Assembly: GCA_049840395.1 (NCBI GenBank)
Contig: JASGLD010000005.1
Coordinates: 806,001 to 870,000, forward strand
Length of the DNA: 64,000 nucleotides
Direction: 5' to 3'
Origin: CAILZL01 sp049840395
GTDB lineage: Bacteria > Pseudomonadota > Gammaproteobacteria > Steroidobacterales > Steroidobacteraceae
This document shows positions 1 to 7,865 of this stretch, in pieces. Both the position numbers and the translations under genes were made by a program. The notes beneath the pieces were generated by a model. The model saw only the letters and a list, made by a program, of their open reading frames with translations, did not search any database and had not been told where the DNA came from. Position 1 is the first letter of the stretch. Each line of letters starts with the position of its first letter.

Positions 1-336
1 ATGAATGCGGAAGTGGTGGTCGGCGTGGGCAATATCTACGCGAGTGAAGCTTTGTTCCGCGCCGGTATCAAGCCACGTCGCTCCGCCGGACGCATCAAGC
101 GTGAGGAATGGCAGCGCCTGGTAGCCGCTATCAAGCAGGTGCTCAGTGATGCGATCAAGGTGGGCGGCACCACGTTACGCGATTACGTGAATGCCAATGG
201 CACACCCGGCTACTTCCGTCAGAAGTTATTTGTGTATGAGCGCGCCGGCGAACCCTGCCGCAAGTGCAAGACTGATGTATTGCAGATCGTGCAGGGCAAT
301 CGCTCTACCTATTACTGTCCGACGTGCCAGAAATAA
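1..336 (+). CDS. mutM: Formamidopyrimidine-DNA glycosylase, C-terminal part (cut by window edge)
   Basis: Last 111 residues of the bifunctional 8-oxoguanine glycosylase/AP lyase of base-excision repair; full-length members have about 270 residues, so the N-terminal catalytic Pro and most of the first domain lie left of the window. Visible are the conserved VVGVGNIYASEALF helix of the helix-two-turns-helix DNA-binding domain, the GGTTLRDY segment, and a C-terminal zinc finger of the C-x2-C-x16-C-x2-C type (CRKC ... CPTC) ending in the family-typical QK. The ATG at base 1 is an internal Met codon, not a start. The TAA stop (334-336) overlaps the ATG of the next gene by one base, so the two are probably translationally coupled. 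Confidence 0.95.
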   Translation: MNAEVVVGVGNIYASEALFRAGIKPRRSAGRIKREEWQRLVAAIKQVLSDAIKVGGTTLRDYVNANGTPGYFRQKLFVYERAGEPCRKCKTDVLQIVQGNRSTYYCPTCQK

Positions 337-1537
337 TGTCGCAAGCCAATCAACCTGCGACACACCAGTCGTTTGCAGTATTCCGCCACTCCGGCTTTCG
401 CATGCTGTTCACCGGCAATGCGCTGGCCATGCTGGCCGACAACATGGAACACGTCATCAGCTACTGGGTGATGTATCAAAAGTTTCATTCACCGGCGCTG
501 AGCGGTTTTGCGGTGATCTCGCACTGGCTGATCGCTTCGATCCACGACGGCTGATTCAACTGGGCATGCTGATGTTCATCGGTGTGTCGTTGGCCTGGGG
601 TGTGCTATTCGCCACCGATGCCTTGCAGGTGTGGCATTGCATGGTGTTGTTGGTAATCCATGGTCTTGCCGGTGTGTTCTGGAGTGCGCCTGCACAACTG
701 TTGGTGCATGACGTAGTTGGGCCGGAGCAGTTGCAAAGCGCGGTGCGTAGCAATGCCACGGCGCGTTACGTGGGCACATTGCTGGGTCCGGCGGTGGGCA
801 GTGCCTTGATGTTGGTGCTGACACCCGCGCATGCCATGTTCATTAATACCCTGATCTATCTGCCGTTGTTTGTATGGCTGATCAAGGCGCCCTATGGTCC
901 GAAGTTCCGCAAGGAAAAGACCGCGCCACCTCGTCCGTTGAAAGGCTTGTCGGATATCGTCGATACGTTACGCAGCGTGGGGCGGCATCCGGTGATGCTG
1001 TCCATGGTGTTGCTGACCGGCCTGGCCTCGTTATTTATCGGCACGGCCTATCAAGCGCAGATGCCAGGTTTTGCCACACTACTTGGGCATGCCGATCCCG
1101 GTGTGGCTTATAGCGTGTTGTTGGCGGCTGATGCGGCCGGCTCGCTTACGGCAGGCTTTGTGCTGGAAAGCCGAGGTTTATTGCAGGCCCGGCCGAATAC
1201 GGCATTTGTACTGGCGGCTCTATGGTGTGTTGCCTTGGGCAGTTTCGCGCTCAGCAGCCATTACCTGTTGTCCGTATCTATGTTGTTCGCTGCGGGCTTT
1301 TTCGAGCTGGCGTTCGGCGCCATGTCGCAGACGTTGGTGCAATTGAATGCGCCCGCAGAGATTCGTGGCCGCGTGATCGGCGTATTCGTCATGGCTGCAT
1401 TGGGCATGCGCATGTTCAGCGGTTTTACGGTGGGCCTGATGGGCGATGTACTGGGGATTCGCGGCTCGCTGTCGTTGAGCGCCGGTTTGTTGTTGCTGAC
1501 GGTGATTGCTTTGTATAGTTGGAGCAAGCGGCGTTGA
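336..1537 (+). pseudogene. MFS permease, EntS/MFS_3-like, broken by an indel near 521-545
   Basis: A 12-TM major facilitator permease of unknown substrate. The first frame starts at ATG 336, overlapping the mutM stop, and gives an N-terminus with FTGNALAMLADNMEHV and the first membrane helix, then stops at 552-554 after FAVISHWL. The family sequence resumes in another frame from ALADRFDPRRLIQ (521 onward) to the stop at 1535-1537, with the remaining helices intact (IRGRVIGVF near the end). The ten bases gcactggctg at 521-530 encode SHWL in one frame and ALAD in the other. The short hydrophobic stretch that normally joins them (end of TM1 loop/TM2) is missing. This looks like a deletion between two copies of a short direct repeat, or an assembly collapse. 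As it stands the gene cannot make a full permease. Confidence 0.8.
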
Positions 1538-1598
1538 TCTGCTCTTGAACGCCTGCTTGGGATGGCAGTACCGCTGATTCAGGTCATCACGTGCTCAC

Positions 1599-2744
1599 AT
1601 GATCGCAATGACCCTGCTGGCCTTGTCGTTGACTGTCGAATTGCCGGCGGGCGAAGTCGTTGCCGACGTGAAAACCGTGCAGGACGATGCACAAAGTTAT
1701 GCGCTGTACTTGCCGACTGATTACACCGCCGCTCATTCCTGGCCGGTGATCTTCGTTTTCGATCCGGGCGCTCGCGGACTCAATGGTGTGGAGCGCTACC
1801 AAGCGGCTGCCGAGCAGTACGGCTACATCGTGGTGTGCTCCAACAATGCACGCAATGGTCAACCCAGTCAGTCTGCAATCTCAGCAACGTTGAGCGATGT
1901 ACTGACCCGATTCAACGTCGATACGACGCGGATGTACACCGCAGGCATGTCCGGTGGTGCGCGACTGGCCATGGCCGTGGCATTGGTGCCTGCATTCAAG
2001 ATTGCCGGCGTCATTGCTTCCAGTGCCGGCTATCCGGATGACAAGACCTATAAACGCTTGCCGTTCGTGCTGTTCGAAACCGCCGGCACCGAAGACTTCA
2101 ATCATCTGGAGATGCGTAAGATCGACCATGAGTTGCAGACCCCGCATCATCTGGCGATTTTCGAGGGTGGCCATGCCTGGCCGCCCAAGGCACTGATCCT
2201 TGAAGCCGTGGAATGGTTGGAGCTTCAGGCCATGCAATCCGGCATCAAGGCGCGTGATGAGCGCGAAATAGCCCAGCTATATGCCAGGCGCATGCAGGCG
2301 ATGCCCGATGCTTCGGATAAACAAGTCTTTTTGGCCTTGCAGGACGTCGTTGCAGATTTCAAAGGTTTGCAAGATGTGTCTGCACTGGATGCCCGCGTTA
2401 AAGAGTTGGGTCGCGATAAGCAGGTCCGCAAGGCCGTGCAACAGGAGCGCGATGAAGACGAGCGTGAGACGCGTATGCTGGTGAATATCTGGAGTGCGGA
2501 AGATCATCTGTCTGCGGCATCGGAACGCAGCGAACGCGCGGATATTCTGGCCGAGTTGCGCCGCTATTGGCGCCAATATGCCGAGCAGGCGCAGCAGCTT
2601 GAAGATTCGCCGGAACGCCGCATTGCCCGGCGAGTGCTCAGTCAACTAAGCGCAGTAGGTACCAAGAGCACTGACGAAGAATACTTGCAGATCGTGCGTC
2701 AGTATCGGCCGGTACGCAGCGGTAGACCTTTTGCTGAGCCCTAA
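1599..2744 (+). CDS. Alpha/beta hydrolase, PHB-depolymerase/esterase-like
   Basis: Protein of 381 residues. The first part is an alpha/beta hydrolase core: a strand WPVIFVFDPGARG that supplies the oxyanion region, the nucleophile elbow GMSGG (Ser about residue 118) and a late histidine in FEGGHAWPP, an arrangement seen in polyhydroxybutyrate-depolymerase and feruloyl-esterase-like enzymes. After the catalytic core comes about 160 residues of charged helical sequence that I cannot assign. A short hydrophobic N-terminus (MIAMTLLALSLTV) could be a signal peptide, which would place the enzyme in the envelope. No strong Shine-Dalgarno precedes 1599; an ATG three codons later (1608) is the alternative start. 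It stands alone, after the broken permease. The substrate is unknown. Confidence 0.65.
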   Translation: MIAMTLLALSLTVELPAGEVVADVKTVQDDAQSYALYLPTDYTAAHSWPVIFVFDPGARGLNGVERYQAAAEQYGYIVVCSNNARNGQPSQSAISATLSDVLTRFNVDTTRMYTAGMSGGARLAMAVALVPAFKIAGVIASSAGYPDDKTYKRLPFVLFETAGTEDFNHLEMRKIDHELQTPHHLAIFEGGHAWPPKALILEAVEWLELQAMQSGIKARDEREIAQLYARRMQAMPDASDKQVFLALQDVVADFKGLQDVSALDARVKELGRDKQVRKAVQQERDEDERETRMLVNIWSAEDHLSAASERSERADILAELRRYWRQYAEQAQQLEDSPERRIARRVLSQLSAVGTKSTDEEYLQIVRQYRPVRSGRPFAEP

Positions 2745-2774
2745 AGTTAACAATGACCTGATGGCTGCGAATGG

Positions 2775-3926
2775 TTAGCGTGCGGTTAACACCGCGGTGT
2801 AGTGATCAGTGCGACCATGTTCTCCGGGGACTGGACTTAAACTGAAGATGGCGCGAAACGGCTGGCCATTCTTGCGGCGACTTTGCAATTCGGTGGACCA
2901 GCTGCCATTCATGAGCACATGTGGCGAGAGGTCGCGCGGAATACGCGAGCTTTCTTCGCCGGTCACGGCCGTCCATAGCGGCAGGCCTGCCACTTCATGT
3001 TGTTCGTAACCGGTCATGGCGCTGTAGGCCTTGTTGACGGTCACGACCTGTAGCTTCGCGTCGGTAATGACCACGCCCTCGGTGAGATGCTGCAAGGCGC
3101 TGGTGTTGATCTTGAGTTGTTCTTCCACGGCGCGACGTTCGGTGACATCAATATGCATCACCACCGCGCCGCCGTCGCGATATTCGGTGGTTACCGGCGT
3201 CACCATCATGCGCAACCAGCGTTGTCCCTGCTTGTTATGCGCCGGATATTCCAGCGTGAAGTGATCGTCTTCTCCTGACAGCACCGCGCGCACGCCGCGC
3301 GCCACGCCCAGTGCATGCAAATTATCGCGATCGGCACGTTGTTCGCAGGCTGCAGCGTAATTGCTGCCGATGCGCCAGGCGGGATTGCTGAAGCCGTCGC
3401 GAATGCCATCGTTACGCCATGCCGCATTGGTGGCGATGATATTGCCCTGCTTATCCAGCAGCGCGGCCTGTGCCGGCAATGAATCGAGCAGTGCGCTGTT
3501 TAAAGCTGCCAGCTTTTGTTGTTCGCGCTCGGTGCTCAATTTGGCGGCATGTTCGCGGCGCATATTGAGCGCGTTTTCAATGGCCGGCCCCAGGCGAGTG
3601 AGTCGATCTTTGAGTAGGTAGTCGGCTGCGCCCAGGCGCATGCAGCGTACGACGATTTCTTCAGTGACTGCGCCGGTGAACACAATCAATGGAATGTCCG
3701 AGCTGCGTTCGGTCAGTAATTGCAGTGCTCTTGGTGCGCCGAAGCGTGGCACCTCGTAGTCGGCGATGATGATGTCCGGTTGCCAGGCGAGTTCGTTGAT
3801 GAATTGCGCTTCGCTTTCAACTCTGCGCCAATCGATGCTTTGCCAGTTGTGCTCCAGTGAGGCGACCGCCAGCTCGGCATCAATGGGCGAATCCTCGACA
3901 ATCAGAACTTTCAATTTGCTATTCAT
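2775..3926 (-). CDS. Receiver-PAS-PAS protein without output domain
   Basis: Protein of about 383 residues starting at ATG 3926 (MNSKLKVLIVEDSP; an upstream in-frame ATG at 3968 would add 14 residues unlike receiver N-termini). Residues 5-125 form a receiver with the acidic pair ED, phospho-acceptor Asp in IIIADYEVP, FTGAV and LKD. Two PAS domains follow (about 150-265 and 275-380), the first ending in IDVTERR. The chain stops right after the second PAS core (HYTAVLTAR): there is no kinase, GGDEF, EAL or DNA-binding domain. The receiver resembles that of the REC-PAS-kinase at 53556-55019 (VEDSPIDAEL against LEDNPVDAEL, LKDRL in both), so the two are probably related. It may be a sensor adaptor acting through protein-protein contact, or a truncated relative of a kinase. 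No partner lies beside it. Confidence 0.8.
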   Translation of the reverse strand: MNSKLKVLIVEDSPIDAELAVASLEHNWQSIDWRRVESEAQFINELAWQPDIIIADYEVPRFGAPRALQLLTERSSDIPLIVFTGAVTEEIVVRCMRLGAADYLLKDRLTRLGPAIENALNMRREHAAKLSTEREQQKLAALNSALLDSLPAQAALLDKQGNIIATNAAWRNDGIRDGFSNPAWRIGSNYAAACEQRADRDNLHALGVARGVRAVLSGEDDHFTLEYPAHNKQGQRWLRMMVTPVTTEYRDGGAVVMHIDVTERRAVEEQLKINTSALQHLTEGVVITDAKLQVVTVNKAYSAMTGYEQHEVAGLPLWTAVTGEESSRIPRDLSPHVLMNGSWSTELQSRRKNGQPFRAIFSLSPVPGEHGRTDHYTAVLTAR

Positions 3927-3986
3927 GTTCGTCTTGAACACATCTTGAATAATGGGCCGAGGCTGCATTGGCGAGCGAGTTTACGG

Positions 3987-4016
3987 CGCAGCACTTGATA
4001 GTTAGCTGCGTGTTTT
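3987..4016 (+). terminator. Terminator-like hairpin (first of two)
   Basis: Stem CGCAGC (3987-3992) and GCTGCG (4005-4010) with a 12-base loop, followed by TGTTTT. It reads as a terminator on the plus strand, although no plus-strand gene lies upstream. See the finding on a possible small RNA. Confidence 0.35.
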
Positions 4017-4040
4017 ACTTAGGAGTTTATTTGTCTACAG

Positions 4041-4065
4041 GGGCGGCTCATAGGTCCGCCCTTTT
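4041..4065 (+). terminator. Rho-independent terminator-like hairpin
   Basis: Stem GGGCGG (4041-4046) and CCGCCC (4056-4061), loop of nine bases, then TTTT. The U-tract is on the plus strand, while both flanking genes are on the minus strand, so it does not end either of them. Confidence 0.5.
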
Positions 4066-4130
4066 ATTGTAAACAAACTAAGAGAGCGGGTTGGTTGGGT
4101 TTCTGCGTTACCTGCTCCTACAATCCGGTC

Positions 4131-5172
4131 TTAAATTACACCGCGACGTATCTGATCCAGTTCAATGGATTCGAACAGCGCCTGGAAATTGCCTTCACCG
4201 AAACCTTCATTGCCTTTGCGTTGGATGATTTCGAAGAAAATCGGGCCGATGACATTAGCGGTGAAGATCTGCAGCAGGATGCCGTCTTTGGCGGTGCCGT
4301 CGATGAGAATGCGGCGCTGCTTGAGTTCGTCCACCGATTCCTGATGGCCGGTGACGCGCGCATCGAATGCCTTCATAGTAGGTGTCGATGGTGTCCTGGA
4401 ACACCACGCCCTGTTTCTGCAATGTGTCCACGGCGCGATAGATGTCGGTGGTCGCCAGTGCGATGTGTTGAATGCCTTCGCCGCGATATTCGCGCAGGTA
4501 TTCTTCGATTTGCGACTTGTCGTCCTGCGATTCGTTGATGGGAATGCGGATTTTGCCGCAGGGGCTGGTGAGCGCGCGCGACACCAGGCCGGTGACCTTG
4601 CCTTCGATGTCGAAGTAACGAATCTCGCGGAAGTTGAACAGCTTCTCGTAGAAGCCGGACCACACATCCATGTTGCCGCGATGCACGTTGTGCGTGAGAT
4701 GGTCGATCAATAACAGGCCTGGATTGGCCTGGCCGGCCGGTTGTTCTATGGGGGTGAAGTCGATGTCGTAGATGGTGTTCTGACCGTAGCGATCCACCAG
4801 GTAAATCAAGCTGCCGCCAATGCCGATGATGGAAGGAATGTTCAATTCCATTGGTCCTGCGGTCGATGGACCAGGCTTGGCGCCTAGCTGCAGTGCACGC
4901 TTGTAGGCAGCTGCTGCATCTTTGACGCGAAACGCCATGGCGCAGGCCGACGGCCCATGTTTGCCGGCGAAATCTTGTGCAAAGCTGTTGGGTTCGGCGT
5001 TGATGATGAAGTTGATGTCGCCTTGACGATGCAGCGTTACATCCTTGGAGCGATGGCGAGCCACGGCTGGGAAGCCCATTTTCGTGAAGACTTCGCGCAG
5101 CAGTTGCGGATCGGGCGCGGTGTACTCCACGAACTCGAAGCCGTCGGTCTGCATGGGATTGTCATAGGTCAT
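4131..5172 (-). pseudogene. hppD: 4-hydroxyphenylpyruvate dioxygenase, frameshifted near 4363-4369
   Basis: Fe(II) enzyme converting 4-hydroxyphenylpyruvate to homogentisate in tyrosine breakdown. Frame one runs from ATG 5172 (DGFEFVEYTAPDP) through both vicinal-oxygen-chelate domains to DTIDTYYEG, including the iron ligands in IDHLTHNVHRGN and GIQHIALAT. It then runs into family-unlike sequence. The family sequence resumes one frame over at FDARVTGH and continues to IGPIFFEIIQRKGNEGF (third iron ligand Glu) and the typical end DQIRRGVI (stop 4131). One extra base around 4363-4369 explains the break; removing one gives YYEGIDARVTGH, the usual family sequence. As read, the truncated product lacks the Glu ligand and would be inactive. 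It lies 27 bases downstream of tyrA, probably in one transcript. Confidence 0.88.
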
Positions 5173-5199
5173 GGCATTGCTCCAAAAACTAAATCGCGT

Positions 5200-6306
5200 T
5201 CAACGACGACGCGCCGGACTCTTGCGGCGGTTCTCCGTATATTCGCGTCCGGCATTCATCAGTGCGTGGAACTGCTCGGCATCGCCGTCGACCACGGAGG
5301 TTCTGATTGTTTGCACTGCCTGCAATAGAGCATCAAGCGACTGCTGACCGAATTCGTTGAGGCGTTGAATCTCGTAATATAGCTGCGGGTTTTCCTGCGC
5401 TACGCGTCGCGCAATATCGAATTGCGCATCGAAGGTGGTGCTGGACAGTTCCACCAGACGCGGTGCGGACTCGCCGCTCTGTCGGAGCGCGGTAAAGAAG
5501 GCAATGTTTACCGCATGCGATAGACCCAGCACATAGGCAATGAAGCGGTCGTGCTCTTTGAGTTCCATGACGATCTGCTCGGCCATGGTAGGTGCGAACA
5601 GCGCCTGTGAGCAGGCCAGGGCATCGCCGGCGCCCAGATCGACGAAGATGATGTGACGACCGGAGAGCAGTTCCGCGTCCGGTCCGAACATGGGATGCAA
5701 CGAAGTGACGCGAACGCCCGCCGCCTGCAATTCCTGCAGCCCGGTGGCGAGTGGCGACTTCAGTGAGCCGAGATCGAACACCACACCCTTGGGTTTGCGT
5801 TGCGCCAGTTTGCTCAGCACTTCGTTGGTCCGACCTAGCGGTGTGGCCACGATGATGAAATCGTGACTCAGGTCGGAGGTCTGCCAGTCGGTAATCACAT
5901 TGTCCGCGGGCGCTGCGCCCGGATCGGCAATTTCGATGTCGAAACCCTGTGAGTAAAGGAAGCGCGCGAACCAGCCGCCCATCTTGCCGCCGCCGCCGAT
6001 GATCAAGGCGCGTTTGCCGCTGCCGGCGCGATGCGCCACGGTGCTGGCCTGTTCCTGCTGGGTCAACGAGTAACGAATCAGCAGTCGCAGCATATCCTCG
6101 GCCACATCCGGCGAGACGCCAGCAGCTTCGGCATTGGCGCGGCCACGCTGCAGCACTTCGCGCTCACGGCCATAATCGCGTAGCGGAAAGCTGGTGGAGC
6201 GTTTCACTTCTGCAATGCCGCGAATCGTCGCCTGGCGTTCGGCGATCAGTTCAACAAGACGCTTATCGATCCCGTCAAGTTGGCGGCGCAGGTCTTCAAG
6301 GGCCAT
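5200..6306 (-). CDS. tyrA: Bifunctional chorismate mutase / prephenate dehydrogenase (T-protein)
   Basis: 368 residues, close to the enteric T-protein. Residues 1-90 form an AroQ-type chorismate mutase (LRRQLDGIDKRLVELIAER, then VKRSTSFPLRDYGREREVL). From about residue 98 comes a dehydrogenase with the NAD-binding loop GGGGKMGGW, the segment DLGSLKSPL and the catalytic region TSLHPMFGPD, then the helical dimerisation domain (GLSHAVNIAFF). It converts chorismate through prephenate to 4-hydroxyphenylpyruvate, which is the substrate of the dioxygenase encoded just downstream. A tyrosine synthesis enzyme and a tyrosine breakdown enzyme in one apparent transcript is notable: the pair could serve homogentisate or tocopherol/pyomelanin-type products, or simply share regulation. 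Fusions of this kind are best known from Gammaproteobacteria. Confidence 0.93.
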   Translation of the reverse strand: MALEDLRRQLDGIDKRLVELIAERQATIRGIAEVKRSTSFPLRDYGREREVLQRGRANAEAAGVSPDVAEDMLRLLIRYSLTQQEQASTVAHRAGSGKRALIIGGGGKMGGWFARFLYSQGFDIEIADPGAAPADNVITDWQTSDLSHDFIIVATPLGRTNEVLSKLAQRKPKGVVFDLGSLKSPLATGLQELQAAGVRVTSLHPMFGPDAELLSGRHIIFVDLGAGDALACSQALFAPTMAEQIVMELKEHDRFIAYVLGLSHAVNIAFFTALRQSGESAPRLVELSSTTFDAQFDIARRVAQENPQLYYEIQRLNEFGQQSLDALLQAVQTIRTSVVDGDAEQFHALMNAGREYTENRRKSPARRR

Positions 6307-6598
6307 TCAATTCACTCCCGGACAGCATTGGCATGGGCGCAAGGTGGGCGGAGTCTGCCAACCCTTAAGGGTAGACACAAGAAAACCGGCTTTTTCAGCA
6401 GCAAAAATGCTGATGTTGCACACAATCTGTCACGTGTTCCGGTACATAGTGGTACTCGGAGTTGTACGAGGTCCGGTTGCCTTCGAGGTGGCATCGTCGA
6501 GCAGTTAACAATAGCGGCTGGATAACAGTGTGAAGTCGCTCCGCTTTCTTAATTCGATTTAACGATGGCTCAGCCGGTTGCGGTTAACCAGCGGCGGT
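6307..6598. promoter_or_regulatory. Upstream region of tyrA, no gene seen
   Basis: No coding sequence is visible on either strand. It holds a perfect 12-base palindrome ACCCTTAAGGGT (6361-6372) and an inverted repeat TCAGCA-N7-TGCTGA (6395-6413), both within 110 bases of the tyrA start. They may be operator or leader structures, but I cannot place a promoter with confidence. Confidence 0.35.
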
Positions 6599-6624
6599 AA
6601 AAAGCCAGGCGACTAGTGCCCGAC
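6599..6624 (-). terminator. Terminator downstream of coaD
   Basis: On the minus strand a GU-tolerant stem GUCGGGC/GCCUGGC (6624-6618 with 6610-6604) with a seven-base loop is followed by five U residues (6603-6599), directly after the coaD stop at 6627. Confidence 0.6.
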
Positions 6625-6626
6625 CA

Positions 6627-7130
6627 TCAAGTCTGTCCGGCCTTGCGTTCCTGCCAGCGGGTTTTCAATGCCGCGACCACGGCGGGATGCACGAACTGCG
6701 AGACATCGCCGCCAAAGCTGGCGATCTCGCGAATCAACGTCGAGGAAATGAAGTTGTGCTGTTCGGTGGGTGTGAGAAACACATAGTCCACTTCGGTATT
6801 GAGATGCCGGCTCATGGTGGCGAGTTGGAACTCGAACTCGAAGTCGGCCACGGCGCGCAGACCGCGCACCACCACTTTGGCGTTCTGCTGTTTGGCGAAG
6901 TCCACGGTCAGGCCGGTGTAACCGGTGACTTTTACATTGGGAATATCGGCCAGCACTTCCTTTGCCAGCGCTACGCGTTGCTCCAGCGTAAATAGCGGCG
7001 CCTTGCCGGGGTTGGCGGCAATGGCCACGATCACTTCACCGAAAATGACTGATGCGCGCCGCACCAGATCGTGATGGCCATTGGTGATCGGGTCGAAGGT
7101 GCCGGGGTACAGGGCTTTGGTGTTGCTCAT
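6627..7130 (-). CDS. coaD: Phosphopantetheine adenylyltransferase
   Basis: Transfers AMP from ATP to 4'-phosphopantetheine, giving dephospho-CoA, the fourth step of CoA synthesis in the cytoplasm. 167 residues from ATG 7130, matching the family length; reading further upstream gives 45 unrelated residues antisense-like to rsmD's end. Nucleotidyltransferase signature GTFDPITNGHHDL near the start, the RGLRAVADFEFE segment and ISSTLIREIASFGGDV near the end are all present. The start overlaps the rsmD stop by four bases (ATGA), so rsmD-coaD form one translationally coupled unit. coaBC, which supplies the substrate, is also in this window but 8 kb away. Confidence 0.95.
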   Translation of the reverse strand: MSNTKALYPGTFDPITNGHHDLVRRASVIFGEVIVAIAANPGKAPLFTLEQRVALAKEVLADIPNVKVTGYTGLTVDFAKQQNAKVVVRGLRAVADFEFEFQLATMSRHLNTEVDYVFLTPTEQHNFISSTLIREIASFGGDVSQFVHPAVVAALKTRWQERKAGQT

Positions 7131-7798
7131 CGGGGGCTCGCATCGAGGTGGGGCGCGCGTCGCGCCAGATGATAGCCCACCTGTCCGGCTTGTTTGCTGC
7201 GGTGTAGTTGCCAATGGGCCGGCCAATAGGCCCACGAGTTGGGTGCACCGAGATCGGCAGGGCATTCCAGATAGATCCAGGCGTGCGGTTTCAAGTGCTG
7301 AGCTTCCAACAATGCAAACAGGCGCTTGAGCAGATCGCCGGCAGAAGCCGCTGCAAAGGGAGGGTCGAGAAACACGATATCGAAGCTGCGTGGGGTTTGT
7401 TGTAGATAGGTGCCGGCATCGCCTGCATGTACTTCACCGTTGCTGCAGTTCAAACGTTGCAGGATTGCACGCAGATAGGTGCCGATCAGTTTTTCCTGAT
7501 CGACGAACACGGCCGATTGTGCGCCACGCGACAGGGCTTCCAGTCCCAACGCACCGCTGCCGGCAAACAGATCGAGACATTCGGCGTCCACGACATCCTG
7601 TTGCAGCCAATTGAACAAGGTTTCGCGCACCCGGTCTGGAGTAGGGCGAATCGCAGCGATTTCAGGGAAATCCAGCCGCGTGCCGCGCCAGCGGCCGCCG
7701 ATGATGCGCAATCGGTGCGCGCCCCCTGGTTGTGAGGTCGATTTTCCCGCAACTTGCGTGCGAGCTGGTTTGGTTCGTGAGACTTGCATTGCCTGCAA
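7127..7798 (-). CDS. rsmD: 16S rRNA (guanine(966)-N2)-methyltransferase
   Basis: SAM-dependent methylase of the small ribosomal subunit. 223 residues with the RsmD-typical opening RLRIIGGRWRGTRL, then RPTPDRVRETLFNWL, the SAM-binding motif DLFAGSGALGLEALSRGA and the catalytic motif FLDPPF. The first 28 residues are a basic extension not needed for the fold. It sits upstream of coaD with a four-base overlap, the usual rsmD-coaD order, and is divergent from ftsY across a 67-base gap; rsmD-ftsY divergence is common in Gammaproteobacteria. Confidence 0.95.
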   Translation of the reverse strand: MQAMQVSRTKPARTQVAGKSTSQPGGAHRLRIIGGRWRGTRLDFPEIAAIRPTPDRVRETLFNWLQQDVVDAECLDLFAGSGALGLEALSRGAQSAVFVDQEKLIGTYLRAILQRLNCSNGEVHAGDAGTYLQQTPRSFDIVFLDPPFAAASAGDLLKRLFALLEAQHLKPHAWIYLECPADLGAPNSWAYWPAHWQLHRSKQAGQVGYHLARRAPHLDASPR

Positions 7799-7814
7799 TG
7801 ATACTCGGCGTGCC

Positions 7815-7823
7815 TGTTAGAAT
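7815..7823 (+). promoter_or_regulatory. Extended -10 promoter candidate for ftsYEX
   Basis: TG-T-TAGAAT: an extended -10 (TGn) joined to a 5/6 match of TATAAT, 42 bases before the ftsY start in the short gap to divergent rsmD. No convincing -35 is seen, which fits the extended -10 class. Confidence 0.4.
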
Positions 7824-7865
7824 TCGCGGCCTTAATCATCAGCAGAACTTGGGCACAAACACCGC

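Noticed and set aside
191..1537. Single long open frame reading from inside mutM into the permease
   Set aside because: The first 110 codons are out of frame with mutM and the permease N-terminus; real sequence lies in the other frame until about 521.
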